Source: DAOSWM01 sp035380045
Lineage (GTDB): Bacteria; Bacteroidota; Bacteroidia; Bacteroidales; Tenuifilaceae
Direction: 5' to 3'
Assembly: GCA_035380045.1 (NCBI GenBank)
Contig: DAOSWM010000014.1
Location: forward strand, 1 to 63,404
DNA length: 63,404 bases
Shown one piece after another: positions 42,294-51,701 of the stretch. Below the pieces are notes generated by a model, which was given only the letters and a program-made list of their open reading frames with translations, was not told where the DNA came from and searched no databases. The position numbers and the translations under genes are program-made. Numbering within the stretch: the stretch's first letter is position 1; every line of letters begins with the position of its first letter.

Positions 42294-44756
42294 ATGAAAA
42301 CAAGGAGAATCGCATTAGTTCTGTTCGCAAATATTACTGTGCTCTTTTTTTCGTGCAATCTCTCGGCACAGGTAACAAAAATACGAGGAACGGTTATTGA
42401 TGTCGAAACTCGCGAGTTTCTGCCATTCGTTAACGTTTCATTCAAGGGAACGAGCGTTGGAACTATCACCGATTTCGAGGGCCGATTTTTCATCGAAACG
42501 CGGTCGGCAGGCGACTCTATTACAATTTCGTACGTTGGATACAACTCCAAAACAATGGCTATTAAAAAGGGTGTATATCAGGAAATTGCGGTTGAATTGG
42601 CTCCTGAATCTATCCTAATCGATGCGGTTGTGATAAAGCCCGGCGAGAACCCCGCTCACCCAATAATGCGAAGCATAATAAGCAGCAAGGAAAGGAATAA
42701 CCCCGAGAAGCTTGATAGGTACTACTATGAGAGCTACAATAAAATTCAAATCGATATAAACAACGTTGAGCAGCAAATGAAGGATCGGAAAATCCTCAGG
42801 CAAATCGATTTTGTGTTTAACCATGTAGATACCAACGCCGTTACCGGCAAAACGTACCTTCCCATTTTTATAACCGAAGCCATTTCCGACTACTACTTCC
42901 AACGGGAACCGAAAGTTGAGAGAGAGGTGATAAAAGCCTCGAAAATTTCAGGAATTAACAATGAAAGCGTAAGCCAATTTACCGGCAAAATTTACCAGAA
43001 CATTAACGTATACGACAACTTTATCAATGTTCTGGATCAAGGACTGGTAAGCCCAATTGCAAACTCCGGACTTTTTTACTACAAGTACTACCTAATTGAC
43101 AGTGCCTACATTGACAGCAACTGGTGCTACCAGCTATCGTTCAAACCAAAAAGGAGGCAGGAACCAACGTTTACAGGCGACTTCTGGGTTGACAGCAAAA
43201 CCTGGGGCATTGTAAAAATCCAGCTCCGCCTATCCGAAGGTGTCAACCTCAACTTTATGAATGACCTTGTAGCCAGCGCCGATTACCAGCTGGTAAACGA
43301 TTCAACCTGGTTCCCAAGCCAGCTGAAAATTTTTGTTGACTTCAACCTAACCGAGCGTACAACCGGTTTCTTTGGTACAAAAACAACCGTTTATAAAAAC
43401 GTAAAGTTGAACCCAACCATACCCAAGGAAATTGCTGAGCAGAGCGGCAGCATTACCATTAAGGAGCAAGCATTGGAGAAGGATAGCCTGTACTGGGCGC
43501 AATCGCGCCCTTATAAACTCTCCGAGAAAGAAGCCTCAATTTACTCCATGGTCGACTCGGTGAAGGATGCAAGAATTTACAAAACCTTCATCGACATTCT
43601 CGATATGTTCGTGAACTACCACTACACAATAGGCTGGATAGAACTTGGCCCCTACTACAAAACATACAGTTTCAACGAAATTGAGGGAAACCGGTTTCGG
43701 CTATCGGGCAGAACCAGCAACTACTTTAGCCGAAGAATTATGTTCTCGGCCTTTGGTGCCTACGGCGATAAGGATGAGCAGGTTAAGTACGGCGGGGAGG
43801 TTCAGTACGTTTTCAGCAAAATACCCCGGAGAACCATTTTTGTTAGCGGCAAAAAAGATATTGAGCAGCTGGGGCAAAGCCCCAACGCCCTTGTTGAGGA
43901 CAACATCCTCACATCAATTCTGCGAAGAAACCCAAACTACAAGCTTACGCTGGTTGACGAGCTGAGCACGAAGTACGAGCATGAGTGGTTCCCTGGTTTC
44001 TCAAACTCAATTACAGCTAGCTACCGGAACATATACTCATCTGATTATATAAACTTCTATTCAACCAACGGAACCGATACTTTAGCGAACATAGCAACTT
44101 CAAGTTTAACCCTTAACACCCGCTGGGTTAAAAACGAGCGTTTCGTAAACGGAGAATTCGAAAGGGTTAGCCTGGGAAGCGTTTACCCCGAAATTAGTTT
44201 TGACATTACCGGCGCCTATAAGGGATTCCTGGGAAGTGACTACAGCTTCATAAAGCTACACCTAAACTACTACCACAAGGTGAATATTAGCCCGTTGGGC
44301 TATATGCGCTACATAATTGATGCGGGGAAAATTTTCGGCGCCGTTCCCTACCCGCTCCTCAAGCTACACGAAGGGAATGAAACCTACGCATTCGACAGGT
44401 TTGCCTACAACATGATGAACTACTACGAGTTTGCCTCGGACCAGTACGCAAGCTTAATTGTAGAGCACCATTTCCAAGGGTTATTCCTGAACCACATTCC
44501 CCTTATGCGCAAGCTGAAGTGGCGTGAGGTGGTAACCGCCAAGGCTCTTGTTGGCTCCATTAGCAATGCGAACAAGAGTGTTCTGGTTTTTCCCGATGGG
44601 CTAAACTCTGTTTCGAAACCCTACCTTGAAGTTGGCGTTGGAGTAGAGAATATTTTTAAAGTAGTAAGGGTTGATGCCATGTGGCGACTCTCGCACCTGA
44701 ATAATCCAAACATTGAAAAGTTTGGACTTAGGATGGGATTTCAGATTATTTTCTAG
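42294..44756 (+). CDS. DUF5686 and carboxypeptidase-like regulatory domain outer-membrane protein
   Basis: An 820-residue exported protein. The signal peptide (1-25, LSAQ) is followed by a carboxypeptidase-like regulatory domain (about 27-105, VTKIRGTVIDVETREFLPFVNVSFKGTSVGTITDFEGRF), as in SusC-type proteins, then a DUF5686 region and a long C-terminal stretch of alternating aromatic and polar residues (about 450-820) ending in GLRMGFQIIF, typical of an outer-membrane beta-barrel. No plug or TonB box can be seen. The function is unknown; the family is common in Bacteroidota. It lies 21 bases after tatC and may belong to its transcript. Confidence 0.9.
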   Translation: MKTRRIALVLFANITVLFFSCNLSAQVTKIRGTVIDVETREFLPFVNVSFKGTSVGTITDFEGRFFIETRSAGDSITISYVGYNSKTMAIKKGVYQEIAVELAPESILIDAVVIKPGENPAHPIMRSIISSKERNNPEKLDRYYYESYNKIQIDINNVEQQMKDRKILRQIDFVFNHVDTNAVTGKTYLPIFITEAISDYYFQREPKVEREVIKASKISGINNESVSQFTGKIYQNINVYDNFINVLDQGLVSPIANSGLFYYKYYLIDSAYIDSNWCYQLSFKPKRRQEPTFTGDFWVDSKTWGIVKIQLRLSEGVNLNFMNDLVASADYQLVNDSTWFPSQLKIFVDFNLTERTTGFFGTKTTVYKNVKLNPTIPKEIAEQSGSITIKEQALEKDSLYWAQSRPYKLSEKEASIYSMVDSVKDARIYKTFIDILDMFVNYHYTIGWIELGPYYKTYSFNEIEGNRFRLSGRTSNYFSRRIMFSAFGAYGDKDEQVKYGGEVQYVFSKIPRRTIFVSGKKDIEQLGQSPNALVEDNILTSILRRNPNYKLTLVDELSTKYEHEWFPGFSNSITASYRNIYSSDYINFYSTNGTDTLANIATSSLTLNTRWVKNERFVNGEFERVSLGSVYPEISFDITGAYKGFLGSDYSFIKLHLNYYHKVNISPLGYMRYIIDAGKIFGAVPYPLLKLHEGNETYAFDRFAYNMMNYYEFASDQYASLIVEHHFQGLFLNHIPLMRKLKWREVVTAKALVGSISNANKSVLVFPDGLNSVSKPYLEVGVGVENIFKVVRVDAMWRLSHLNNPNIEKFGLRMGFQIIF

Positions 44757-44786
44757 AAATAAACAGTTGGCAGTCCTCAGCTCAAA

Positions 44787-45512
44787 TTACTTTCGAAGCT
44801 CAAAATTCTGACCTAGGTAAACTTTCCGAACCTCAGGATCCTCTGCGAGTTCCTCCGCAGTTCCGGCCTTAAGAATATCACCCTCGAAGAGCAGGTATGC
44901 CCGATCGGTAATCGAAAGGGTTTCGTGAACGTTGTGGTCGGTAATTAGAATCCCGATATTCCTGTCCTTCAGGTGAGCTACAATATTTTGGATATCCTCA
45001 ACGGCTATTGGGTCAACGCCCGCAAAGGGCTCGTCGAGCAGAATGAACTTTGGATCAAGCGCCAGAGCGCGAGCAATTTCCGTACGCCTGCGCTCTCCTC
45101 CGCTGAGCTGAATACCCAAGCTTTTTCGAATTTTCTGCAAGCCAAACTCGTTCAGCAGCGTTTCCACCTTCTCACGCTGATAGTCCTTGGGAAAGTCGGT
45201 CATTTCAAGAACAGCCCTCAGGTTATCCTCAACGCTGAGTTTACGGAACACCGATGCTTCCTGCGCCAGGTAGCCAATTCCCCGTTGTGCTCTTTTGTAA
45301 ACTGGCTCACCGGTAATATCGTTGTTATCCAAGAAAATTCGTCCTGAATTAGGCGTAACAAGCCCAACAATCATGTAGAAGGTAGTTGTTTTTCCTGCCC
45401 CATTTGGGCCAAGAAGCCCAACAATTTCTCCCTGCTTAACTTCAACCGAAGCTCCCTTCACTACGGTGCGCGAACGGTATTTCTTTACCAGCGATTTGGT
45501 GTGCAACCTCAT
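44787..45512 (-). CDS. lptB: Lipopolysaccharide export ABC transporter ATPase LptB
   Basis: ATPase of the Lpt machine that extracts LPS from the inner membrane. It has 241 residues from the ATG at 45512, chosen because it gives the normal start MRLHTKSLVKKYRSRTVVKG; an ATG three codons upstream is an alternative. Motifs: GLLGPNGAGKTTTFYM (Walker A), YLAQEASVFRKLSVEDNL, LSGGERRRTEIARAL (signature), FILLDEPFAGVDPIAV and ITDHNVHETL. The sequence LAQEASVFRKL is distinctive for LptB. It converges with the DUF5686 gene, with kdsD nearby in the same pathway. A near-consensus -7 box (minus TACTTTTA, 45541-45548) lies upstream. Confidence 0.94.
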   Translation of the reverse strand: MRLHTKSLVKKYRSRTVVKGASVEVKQGEIVGLLGPNGAGKTTTFYMIVGLVTPNSGRIFLDNNDITGEPVYKRAQRGIGYLAQEASVFRKLSVEDNLRAVLEMTDFPKDYQREKVETLLNEFGLQKIRKSLGIQLSGGERRRTEIARALALDPKFILLDEPFAGVDPIAVEDIQNIVAHLKDRNIGILITDHNVHETLSITDRAYLLFEGDILKAGTAEELAEDPEVRKVYLGQNFELRK

Positions 45513-45751
45513 TCTTTCCATGCTCTCAAAAAAATTTTTGTAAAAGTAAAAAAAAAGCACGACGTACGGTTTACCTTAAACGGCAGAAAGGAGAACTTAT
45601 TTTCAAAAACGTGTTTCCCCCCTTAACTCAACAAAGATGTTTCTTAACATATTTGAATTTATTTGCCTATAATTCAAAACATTAAACAAGCAACCCAATT
45701 AACTTAAACAACTTTACACCTTAATATCTTTTCACCTGTGGCCTAAAAAAT

Positions 45752-45759
45752 TATTTTTG
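45752..45759 (+). promoter_or_regulatory. -7 promoter box for the cyclic-DPG synthase-like gene
   Basis: TATTTTTG is an exact TAnnTTTG match, 58 bases before the ATG. The upstream partner is weak. The rest of the 45522-45817 gap has no other feature that I can support. Confidence 0.5.
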
Positions 45760-45805
45760 TAGGTCGTTTTTTTGTTATCAACAAAAGTTTACATATTAAT
45801 CAAAC

Positions 45806-45813
45806 AAAGGAGG
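45806..45813 (+). promoter_or_regulatory. Strong Shine-Dalgarno sequence, unusual for this genome
   Basis: AAAGGAGG lies four bases before the ATG at 45818. No other gene in the window has such a match to the 16S 3' end. In Bacteroidota, Shine-Dalgarno sites contribute little and are rare, so this one points to efficient translation of a highly expressed gene. Confidence 0.75.
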
Positions 45814-45817
45814 TTTT

Positions 45818-47158
45818 ATGACAAAACGTAATGTAGTAATTATCGGTGCAGCCGGAAGAGATTTCCACAATTTCAACACTTTCTTCCGCGACAACGAGCA
45901 GTACAACGTAGTTGCTTTCACAGCAGCACAAATTCCCGACATCGACGGGAGAAAATATCCTGCTGAACTTGCTGGGAAATTATATCCTGCTGGTATTCCT
46001 ATCGTTGCTGAGGCTGATCTAACAAAACTAATCAAAGAGAATAACGTACACGACTGCGTATTCTCTTATAGCGATGTTACATACAACCATGCAATGAAAA
46101 TCAGCTCTATTGTTAACGCTGCTGGCGCAAACTTTATGCTGATTGGACCAAACGAAACTATGGTAAAAAGCAACAAACCTGTTATTGCAGTAGTTGCTAC
46201 CCGTACAGGTTGCGGGAAATCGCAAACTTCACGTAAAGTTATCGAGCACCTCATGGATATGGGGCTTAAAGTTGTTGCTGTTCGTCACCCAATGCCTTAC
46301 GGTGACCTTGTTGCTCAAAAAGTTCAACGTTATGCTGTAGTTGACGATTTGAAGAAGCACAAATGTACTGTTGAGGAAATGGAAGAGTACGAACCACATG
46401 TAGTACGTGGAAACGTAATTTACGCTGGTGTTGATTACGAAGCTATTCTTCGTGAAGCTGAAAAAGATCCTAACGGATGTGATGTAGTTCTTTGGGATGG
46501 TGGAAATAACGACTTTGCTTTCTACAAACCCGACTTAACAATCACCGTTGCTGACCCACACCGCCCTGGAAATGAAATCAGCTACTACCCAGGCGAGGTG
46601 AACCTACGTATGGCCGACGTTGTTGTTATTAACAAAATGGATTCTGCTTCACCAGAGGGAATTCAAACTGTTCGCGAAAGCATTCGTAGCCGCAACCCAA
46701 AAGCTATCGTTGTTGATGGCGCATCACCTATCTCAGTTGATAAGCCTGAACTAATTAACGGTAAGCGTTGCTTGATCGTTGAGGATGGCCCAACTCTCAC
46801 CCACGGTGAAATGAAAATTGGTGCAGGTACCGTTGCTGCTCGTAAATTCGGTGCAATCGAAGAAATCGATGCTCGTCCTTACTTAGTAGGGAAACTGAAA
46901 GAAACCTACGAAATTTACCCAAATATTGGGAATATTCTTCCTGCAATGGGTTACGGTGAGCAGCAGCTGAAAGACCTTGAAGCTACCATTAACAATACCG
47001 ATTGCGATACCGTAATCATTGGTACTCCAATTGATCTTTCCCGTATCATCAACATTAAGAAGCCTACAACCAGAGTTTATTACGATCTAGCAGAGATTGG
47101 GAAGCCTGACTTGAAAGGAATTCTTGAAGATTTTGTAAAAAAACACAACCTTAAGTAG
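45818..47158 (+). CDS. Cyclic 2,3-diphosphoglycerate synthase-like GTPase-fold protein
   Basis: A 446-residue cytoplasmic protein resembling cyclic 2,3-diphosphoglycerate synthetase, which in methanogenic archaea makes the thermoprotective cyclic phosphate from 2,3-DPG with ATP. Residues 1-118 form an N-terminal alpha/beta domain (RNVVIIGAAGRDFHNFNTFF). The P-loop ATRTGCGKSQTS (about 127-138) follows, with VLWDGGNNDFAFYKPDLTITVADPHRPG and VVVINKMD, resembling the GTPase NKxD motif. CGT for arginine and frequent GCT and GTT codons are far commoner than in neighbours, and a strong Shine-Dalgarno precedes it. The actual substrate in bacteria is uncertain; it may be another phosphorylated acid. 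Confidence 0.82.
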   Translation: MTKRNVVIIGAAGRDFHNFNTFFRDNEQYNVVAFTAAQIPDIDGRKYPAELAGKLYPAGIPIVAEADLTKLIKENNVHDCVFSYSDVTYNHAMKISSIVNAAGANFMLIGPNETMVKSNKPVIAVVATRTGCGKSQTSRKVIEHLMDMGLKVVAVRHPMPYGDLVAQKVQRYAVVDDLKKHKCTVEEMEEYEPHVVRGNVIYAGVDYEAILREAEKDPNGCDVVLWDGGNNDFAFYKPDLTITVADPHRPGNEISYYPGEVNLRMADVVVINKMDSASPEGIQTVRESIRSRNPKAIVVDGASPISVDKPELINGKRCLIVEDGPTLTHGEMKIGAGTVAARKFGAIEEIDARPYLVGKLKETYEIYPNIGNILPAMGYGEQQLKDLEATINNTDCDTVIIGTPIDLSRIINIKKPTTRVYYDLAEIGKPDLKGILEDFVKKHNLK

Positions 47159-47172
47159 TTAATTCTATAGCC

Positions 47173-47204
47173 AAAAAAACCGCTTCAGCCGAAGCGGTTT
47201 TTTT
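47173..47204. terminator. Bidirectional terminator after the cyclic-DPG synthase-like gene
   Basis: ACCGCTTC (47179-47186) and GAAGCGGT (47191-47198) with a four-base loop, A-run before and T-run after. It can stop both this gene and the opposing small secreted protein gene. Confidence 0.9.
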
Positions 47205-47214
47205 GTTCGTATGC

Positions 47215-47565
47215 TTACCAGGTTTTAAAGTACATCTTAATGGCGAACCTTCTTTCGTCGCCTTCGTACCTAACGCCTTTTTCCCAAAAGTCTTCAAGTT
47301 CACGACGAACTTCAGACATACTTTTTTCAGAAAGGTTTTTGCTCCATAACTCCTCAACGTTCAATGTTCCATCCTCCTTTACATTAAATGAAACAAGCGC
47401 AGTTCCTTCTGCTGAACATTCACAAACCTCGGTAGGGACATTCATCTCCTTTTGAATTTCTGATGCCAAATCGGCAACACAAAAGAAAACTTTGCTTTGT
47501 GCTCTGGTTACTAGGGTTGAAACCATTAGCATAAGCAGTAGCGAAATTACTCTTTTTGCTTTCAT
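47215..47565 (-). CDS. Small secreted TonB C-terminal-like protein
   Basis: A 116-residue protein with a signal peptide ending VTRAQ. The remaining 90 residues contain GTALVSFNVKEDGTLNVEELWSKNLSE, then a helix (VRRELEDFWEKG) and a final FAIKMYFKTW strand, an arrangement like a TonB C-terminal domain. It has Cys residues (FFCVADL and VCECS) that may form a disulfide in the periplasm. The usual long linker of TonB is absent, so it is probably a stand-alone domain. It is monocistronic. Confidence 0.82.
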   Translation of the reverse strand: MKAKRVISLLLMLMVSTLVTRAQSKVFFCVADLASEIQKEMNVPTEVCECSAEGTALVSFNVKEDGTLNVEELWSKNLSEKSMSEVRRELEDFWEKGVRYEGDERRFAIKMYFKTW

Positions 47566-47686
47566 AGCTAAAATATTTTGGGGTTAATAATAAATTCTAA
47601 TTAACTGAAACCACACTTCATGCCATTGTTGTTAAAGTATTGTTTTTGTGAGACATACAAAACATACTGGGTTATATAAAACAATA

Positions 47687-47712
47687 AAAAAGTGTACGTT
47701 TTCGTACACCCA
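47687..47712 (-). terminator. Minus-strand terminator with no adjacent minus-strand gene
   Basis: GTGTACG (47692-47698), TTTT, CGTACAC (47703-47709): a perfect 7-bp stem whose minus-strand downstream sequence is a T-run (47691 downward). No minus-strand gene ends nearby, but a transcript leaving rodA would reach it after crossing acpH antisense. Confidence 0.72.
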
Positions 47713-47822
47713 TACTTCAGAACTGAACAGTAAATAGGCATTTTACTAAAACACCCGAAAAGATTTCGAGAGTTTAAAGAGAAAGTTTCAAAAATCACTT
47801 TCTATAAATTCTTTTTTCTTGC

Positions 47823-47830
47823 TATATTTG
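47823..47830 (+). promoter_or_regulatory. -7 promoter box for acpH
   Basis: TATATTTG is an exact TAnnTTTG match ending 16 bases before the acpH ATG, giving a short leader of about ten bases. Confidence 0.55.
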
Positions 47831-47846
47831 AAGAAAATAGGTTGTA

Positions 47847-48494
47847 ATGAATTTTTTAGCGCACTTGTACCTTTCTGGAGATGATGTGGATATTCGGCTT
47901 GGTAACTTTATTGGGGATCAGGTGAAGGGTCGATATTTAAATCGATATCCAGATTTGGTGCAAAAAGGGATTTTCATTCACCGTTCAATAGATTTTTTCA
48001 CTGACAACCATCCAGCAACATATGAGGTTCGGCTGTTATTCAGGGATGCATATAGGAAGTACGCAGGAGTAGTAGTAGATGTTTTCTTTGATCATTTTTT
48101 GGCCAGGTACTGGCCAACCTTCTCCCCATTCCCACTTAACAGTTTTTGTCGAAAGTTCTACTACCAAATGGTACAACGTTACCGTGAATTACCACCTCTA
48201 ATAAGAAGGCACTTACCATTTTTAATCCAAAGCAACAGACTTTTCAGCTACCAAACCATTGAGGGTGTCGGAGATGCCATAGAGATTATGAGCACCTTCA
48301 CCTCGCTCCCCGATAAAACCGATTTTGCTCTTGACACACTTACTGATAACTACGATTTCATCTTAGAACAATTCCTTCGTTTTTTCCCAGAACTTACTAA
48401 CCACGTTATTAATGAGTTCGGAGTAACTCCTTCGGGATGGGATAACGAGCTAATCAAGCCGGGAACTATCGAACTTAAGGAAAATGAAAAGTAG
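47847..48494 (+). CDS. Acyl carrier protein phosphodiesterase AcpH-like
   Basis: Cytoplasmic phosphodiesterase of the AcpH (DUF479) family, removing the 4'-phosphopantetheine arm from acyl carrier protein. The 215 residues open MNFLAHLYLSGDDVDIRLGNFIGDQVKG, a strong match, with the conserved HRSIDFFTDNHPATYEVR and VVVDVFFDHFLARYW holding the HD-like His and Asp residues. It is full length. Its 3' end overlaps the opposing rodA by 45 bases, an unusual tail-to-tail overlap. Confidence 0.91.
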   Translation: MNFLAHLYLSGDDVDIRLGNFIGDQVKGRYLNRYPDLVQKGIFIHRSIDFFTDNHPATYEVRLLFRDAYRKYAGVVVDVFFDHFLARYWPTFSPFPLNSFCRKFYYQMVQRYRELPPLIRRHLPFLIQSNRLFSYQTIEGVGDAIEIMSTFTSLPDKTDFALDTLTDNYDFILEQFLRFFPELTNHVINEFGVTPSGWDNELIKPGTIELKENEK

Positions 48495-49865
48495 TATAGT
48501 AAACGCCCATAACGAAGAACCACCGTAGCTAAAAAATGGCAGCGGAATTCCAATTACCGGGAATAAGCCAATAGTCATCCCAATGTTTATAGCTATGTGG
48601 AAGAAGAAGATGGAAACCACTCCGTAACCATAAATTCGGGCAAAATGTTCCTTCTGCCTTTCAGCAATTCGAATTAATCGGATTAAAAAGTAAAGGAATA
48701 AGGATATTACGATTGCCGAGCCAACAAACCCCCACTCCTCGCCAACTGTACAAAAAATAAAATCAGTACTTTGCTCGGGCACAAAGTTATACTTTGTTTG
48801 GGTTCCCTTTAGGTAACCTTTACCCCATACTCCCCCCGAACCAATGGCAATTTTGGATTGGTTTACATTGTAGCCCCAACCTAGCGGATCGGATTCGATA
48901 CCCAGTAAATCGTTGATACGTTCTCTATGGTGACGTTCAAGCACATTATGAAAAATGTAGTCAACACTAAAAGCGAATGTTGCAGATATAAGTAAAAACC
49001 CAAGTAGTAAAACAATTTCTTTTAGCTTATTAATGTATGAATACACTAACGCCAGGGGAACTCCAATACAAATTGGGATTAAAAGCATGAAGTACCAAGA
49101 AATTTTCAACTCAAAAAACTCTGATAAACCATAAAGAGCAGCAACTAACCCAAAAACTAAGACCGTAAACTGAAAGGACACCTTATATCTTCTTGTTATA
49201 ATTGTAAAAACTAGCATGGTAAGAATAAACAAGGAGACAAGAATGATAAATTTATTGAAAACAAGCGATGCAATAAAGACTCCAACCAAAAAAACCAAGT
49301 AGCCCATAAACCAATGTGGCAAACCTTCACGGTATAATACAAGGATAAAAGCAGCATAAACCAACGCAGAGCCCGTGTCGTTCTGTAAAAGAATAAGCCC
49401 CATTGGCAAAACTAATATTATGCCTATCCTAAAAATTGATTTGAACCTTAATAACTTAAAACCATAGGCGCTCATCAGCTTGGCCAAAGCTAAAGCAGTG
49501 GCAAATTTTGCGAACTCCGCAGGCTGTATCCGAACTCCTCCTAGCTGAATCCATGAGCGGGAAGCATTTACTTCCACTCCGAACACCAGCACAAAAAGAA
49601 GAATGATAATTAGTATGGCGTAAAAGTAGTATGCGAATACTTGGTAGAACCGACTATCGACAAGTAAAACTGTTAACCCAATAATAAAAGCCGCCCCAAT
49701 CCAAACAAGTTGCATCCCATAGCGTTGTGAAAGATCTATTATGCTTTGATGCTCCTCAGAAAATACTGCAGCATATATATTTAGCCATCCCAAAAAAACT
49801 AGGATGATATAAATTAAAACTGTTGGCCAATCGAGCCTTCTAAGTAACCTACTTCTTTGTTGCAC
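48450..49865 (-). CDS. rodA: Rod shape-determining SEDS glycosyltransferase RodA
   Basis: Peptidoglycan polymerase of the elongasome, partner of PBP2. The 471 residues have about ten membrane helices and the SEDS motifs RSWIQLGGVRIQPAEFAKFATALALAK, SKIAIGSGGVWGKGYLKGTQTKYNFVPEQSTDFIF and PVIGIPLPFFSYGGSS. Members are usually about 370-420 residues, so this is a little long, mainly because of extra loops between helices 4 and 7. It overlaps mrdA by 17 bases. It is the last gene of the mre operon, and no terminator lies immediately after it. Confidence 0.96.
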   Translation of the reverse strand: MQQRSRLLRRLDWPTVLIYIILVFLGWLNIYAAVFSEEHQSIIDLSQRYGMQLVWIGAAFIIGLTVLLVDSRFYQVFAYYFYAILIIILLFVLVFGVEVNASRSWIQLGGVRIQPAEFAKFATALALAKLMSAYGFKLLRFKSIFRIGIILVLPMGLILLQNDTGSALVYAAFILVLYREGLPHWFMGYLVFLVGVFIASLVFNKFIILVSLFILTMLVFTIITRRYKVSFQFTVLVFGLVAALYGLSEFFELKISWYFMLLIPICIGVPLALVYSYINKLKEIVLLLGFLLISATFAFSVDYIFHNVLERHHRERINDLLGIESDPLGWGYNVNQSKIAIGSGGVWGKGYLKGTQTKYNFVPEQSTDFIFCTVGEEWGFVGSAIVISLFLYFLIRLIRIAERQKEHFARIYGYGVVSIFFFHIAINIGMTIGLFPVIGIPLPFFSYGGSSLWAFTILLFIFLKFDSSRLD

Positions 49866-51693
49866 GTCTGTCTAATAAATTTGCTTCGAGAATACGTTGC
49901 TCTAACCATTTTCGAGAAATCTCTCCTTTGAGGTATTTCTCTATCATTAAGCTTGCTACCGGAGCCGCCCAGGTTGCCCCAAACCCTGCATTCTCAACGT
50001 AAACAGCAATGGCAATCTTAGGATTGTCCTTGGGTGCAAACGCCACAAAAACAGAATGATCGTTTCCGTGAGGATTCTGAGCGGTTCCTGTTTTCCCGCA
50101 AACAACAATGTCTTGTATTGCTGCAATTCGGGCTGTACTTCCACTTCCGGGTTCGCCATTAACTGCTAAATCCATCCCCTCAATTACATAGTTAAACCAA
50201 AGCGAATCGATGGTAGTTCTATGCTTAATTTTAAATCTGGGCTGAATTGAGACCTCACCCTTTATCTCTTTCACCAAATGTGGGGTGTAATAGTAACCAT
50301 GATTTGCAATGGCTGCTGTCATATTTGCCATTTGCAGGGGTGTAGTACCCAGCTCACCCTGTCCAATAGCAAGAGAAATAATGGTGAGAGAACTCCACCC
50401 CCCCTTACGAAAGTACCTGTCGTAAAAATCGATGGTTGGCACAATTCCTCCCAACTCGTTCGGCTGATCGATATTCAGTTTCTTTCCGAATCCGAATGAT
50501 TCTACATGATTTTTCCACACCGTCAAACCCTGCTCTACACCGCCAAGTTGCTTTTTATCAATAATATTCCTAAAAACATGGCAGTAGTATGTGTTGCACG
50601 ACACCTGAATTGACTGAATCAAATCGGTTGGTGAGGGATGAATGTGGCAACCTACCCCACGTCCAATGCGGTAACCTCCATCGCAAGAATATTTGGTGTT
50701 CGATGATACAACCCCTTCTTGCAAACCAACAAGCGCATTTACAATTTTGAAAGTTGACCCAGGTGGGTAGAGTGCCATTAATGCTCTATTAAACAAGGGT
50801 TTTAACGTATCGGCTTCAAGATCTCGGAAATTAACAGTTCTACTTCTGCCTACCAGAAGTTCGGGGTCATATGTAGGGCTCGAAATCATTGCTAACACTT
50901 CGCCGGTTTGAGGTTCAATGGCCACCAATCCTCCAATTTTATTCTGCATCAGTTCCTCTCCATATTGCTGAAGGTCAATATCAATGGTGAGTGTAACGTC
51001 TTTCCCTAGGATTGCAGTAGTGTCGTACCTTCCGTTATCGTACGATCCTTTAATTCGGTTATGAACGTCGACCAGGAAAACGTTTACACCTTTTCTACCC
51101 CGAAGCTCCGATTCGTAAGTTTTTTCAACCCCACTAATGCCAATGTAGTCGCCCATCTGGTAGTATTGCTCATTTTTGATTGTTCTTTCGTCAACCTCAC
51201 CCACATAGCCTAGAATATGACCTGCAACCTTTTTGGGGTAGGTACGAAGTGTACGTGGCTGAACGTAAAACCCATGGTACTTATACAATTTCTCCTGGAG
51301 CATGGCATATGTTTGGGCTGAAACCTGCTTAAGGAAAATTGAAGGCTTATAGTACGAGTAATTTTTCGCTTCCGCAATCCCTGTTTCGAGCTGCTCCTTG
51401 GTTAAACCTAAAATCGAACAAAATTCAACTGTATCGAACTCTTTTAACTGACGGGGAACAAGCATGATATCGTATGCTGCCTGGTTGTATACCAGCAACT
51501 CACCATTCCTGTCGTATAGTAAGCCACGGGCAGGATACTGTGTTATGTAACGTAACACATTATTACTTGCCGATAATTTATAGGAAGTGTCAATAACCTG
51601 TAACAGAAACAACCGACCTAATATTACAATAAAAACAAGGATAATAATCCCTGCAATAATATTACGTTTGTCGTTTGAAACGTTAACTGGCAC
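49849..51693 (-). CDS. mrdA: Penicillin-binding protein 2 MrdA
   Basis: Class B transpeptidase that crosslinks peptidoglycan of the lateral wall. The 614 residues have one N-terminal membrane helix (about 10-30), a dimerisation domain (about 50-220, with YITQYPARGLLYDRNGELL) and the transpeptidase domain. The active-site serine is Ser313 in PPGSTFKI with Lys316; SCN appears as VSCNTY, and KTGTAQNPHG is the KTG motif. Its position between mreD and rodA is the standard one. Confidence 0.96.
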   Translation of the reverse strand: MPVNVSNDKRNIIAGIIILVFIVILGRLFLLQVIDTSYKLSASNNVLRYITQYPARGLLYDRNGELLVYNQAAYDIMLVPRQLKEFDTVEFCSILGLTKEQLETGIAEAKNYSYYKPSIFLKQVSAQTYAMLQEKLYKYHGFYVQPRTLRTYPKKVAGHILGYVGEVDERTIKNEQYYQMGDYIGISGVEKTYESELRGRKGVNVFLVDVHNRIKGSYDNGRYDTTAILGKDVTLTIDIDLQQYGEELMQNKIGGLVAIEPQTGEVLAMISSPTYDPELLVGRSRTVNFRDLEADTLKPLFNRALMALYPPGSTFKIVNALVGLQEGVVSSNTKYSCDGGYRIGRGVGCHIHPSPTDLIQSIQVSCNTYYCHVFRNIIDKKQLGGVEQGLTVWKNHVESFGFGKKLNIDQPNELGGIVPTIDFYDRYFRKGGWSSLTIISLAIGQGELGTTPLQMANMTAAIANHGYYYTPHLVKEIKGEVSIQPRFKIKHRTTIDSLWFNYVIEGMDLAVNGEPGSGSTARIAAIQDIVVCGKTGTAQNPHGNDHSVFVAFAPKDNPKIAIAVYVENAGFGATWAAPVASLMIEKYLKGEISRKWLEQRILEANLLDRRATKK

Positions 51694-51701
51694 AACTTAG
51701 G

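Noticed and set aside
45513..45560. Longer LptB start from 45560
   Set aside because: The extra residues are hydrophobic and not family-like; MRLHTKSLVKKY is the usual beginning.
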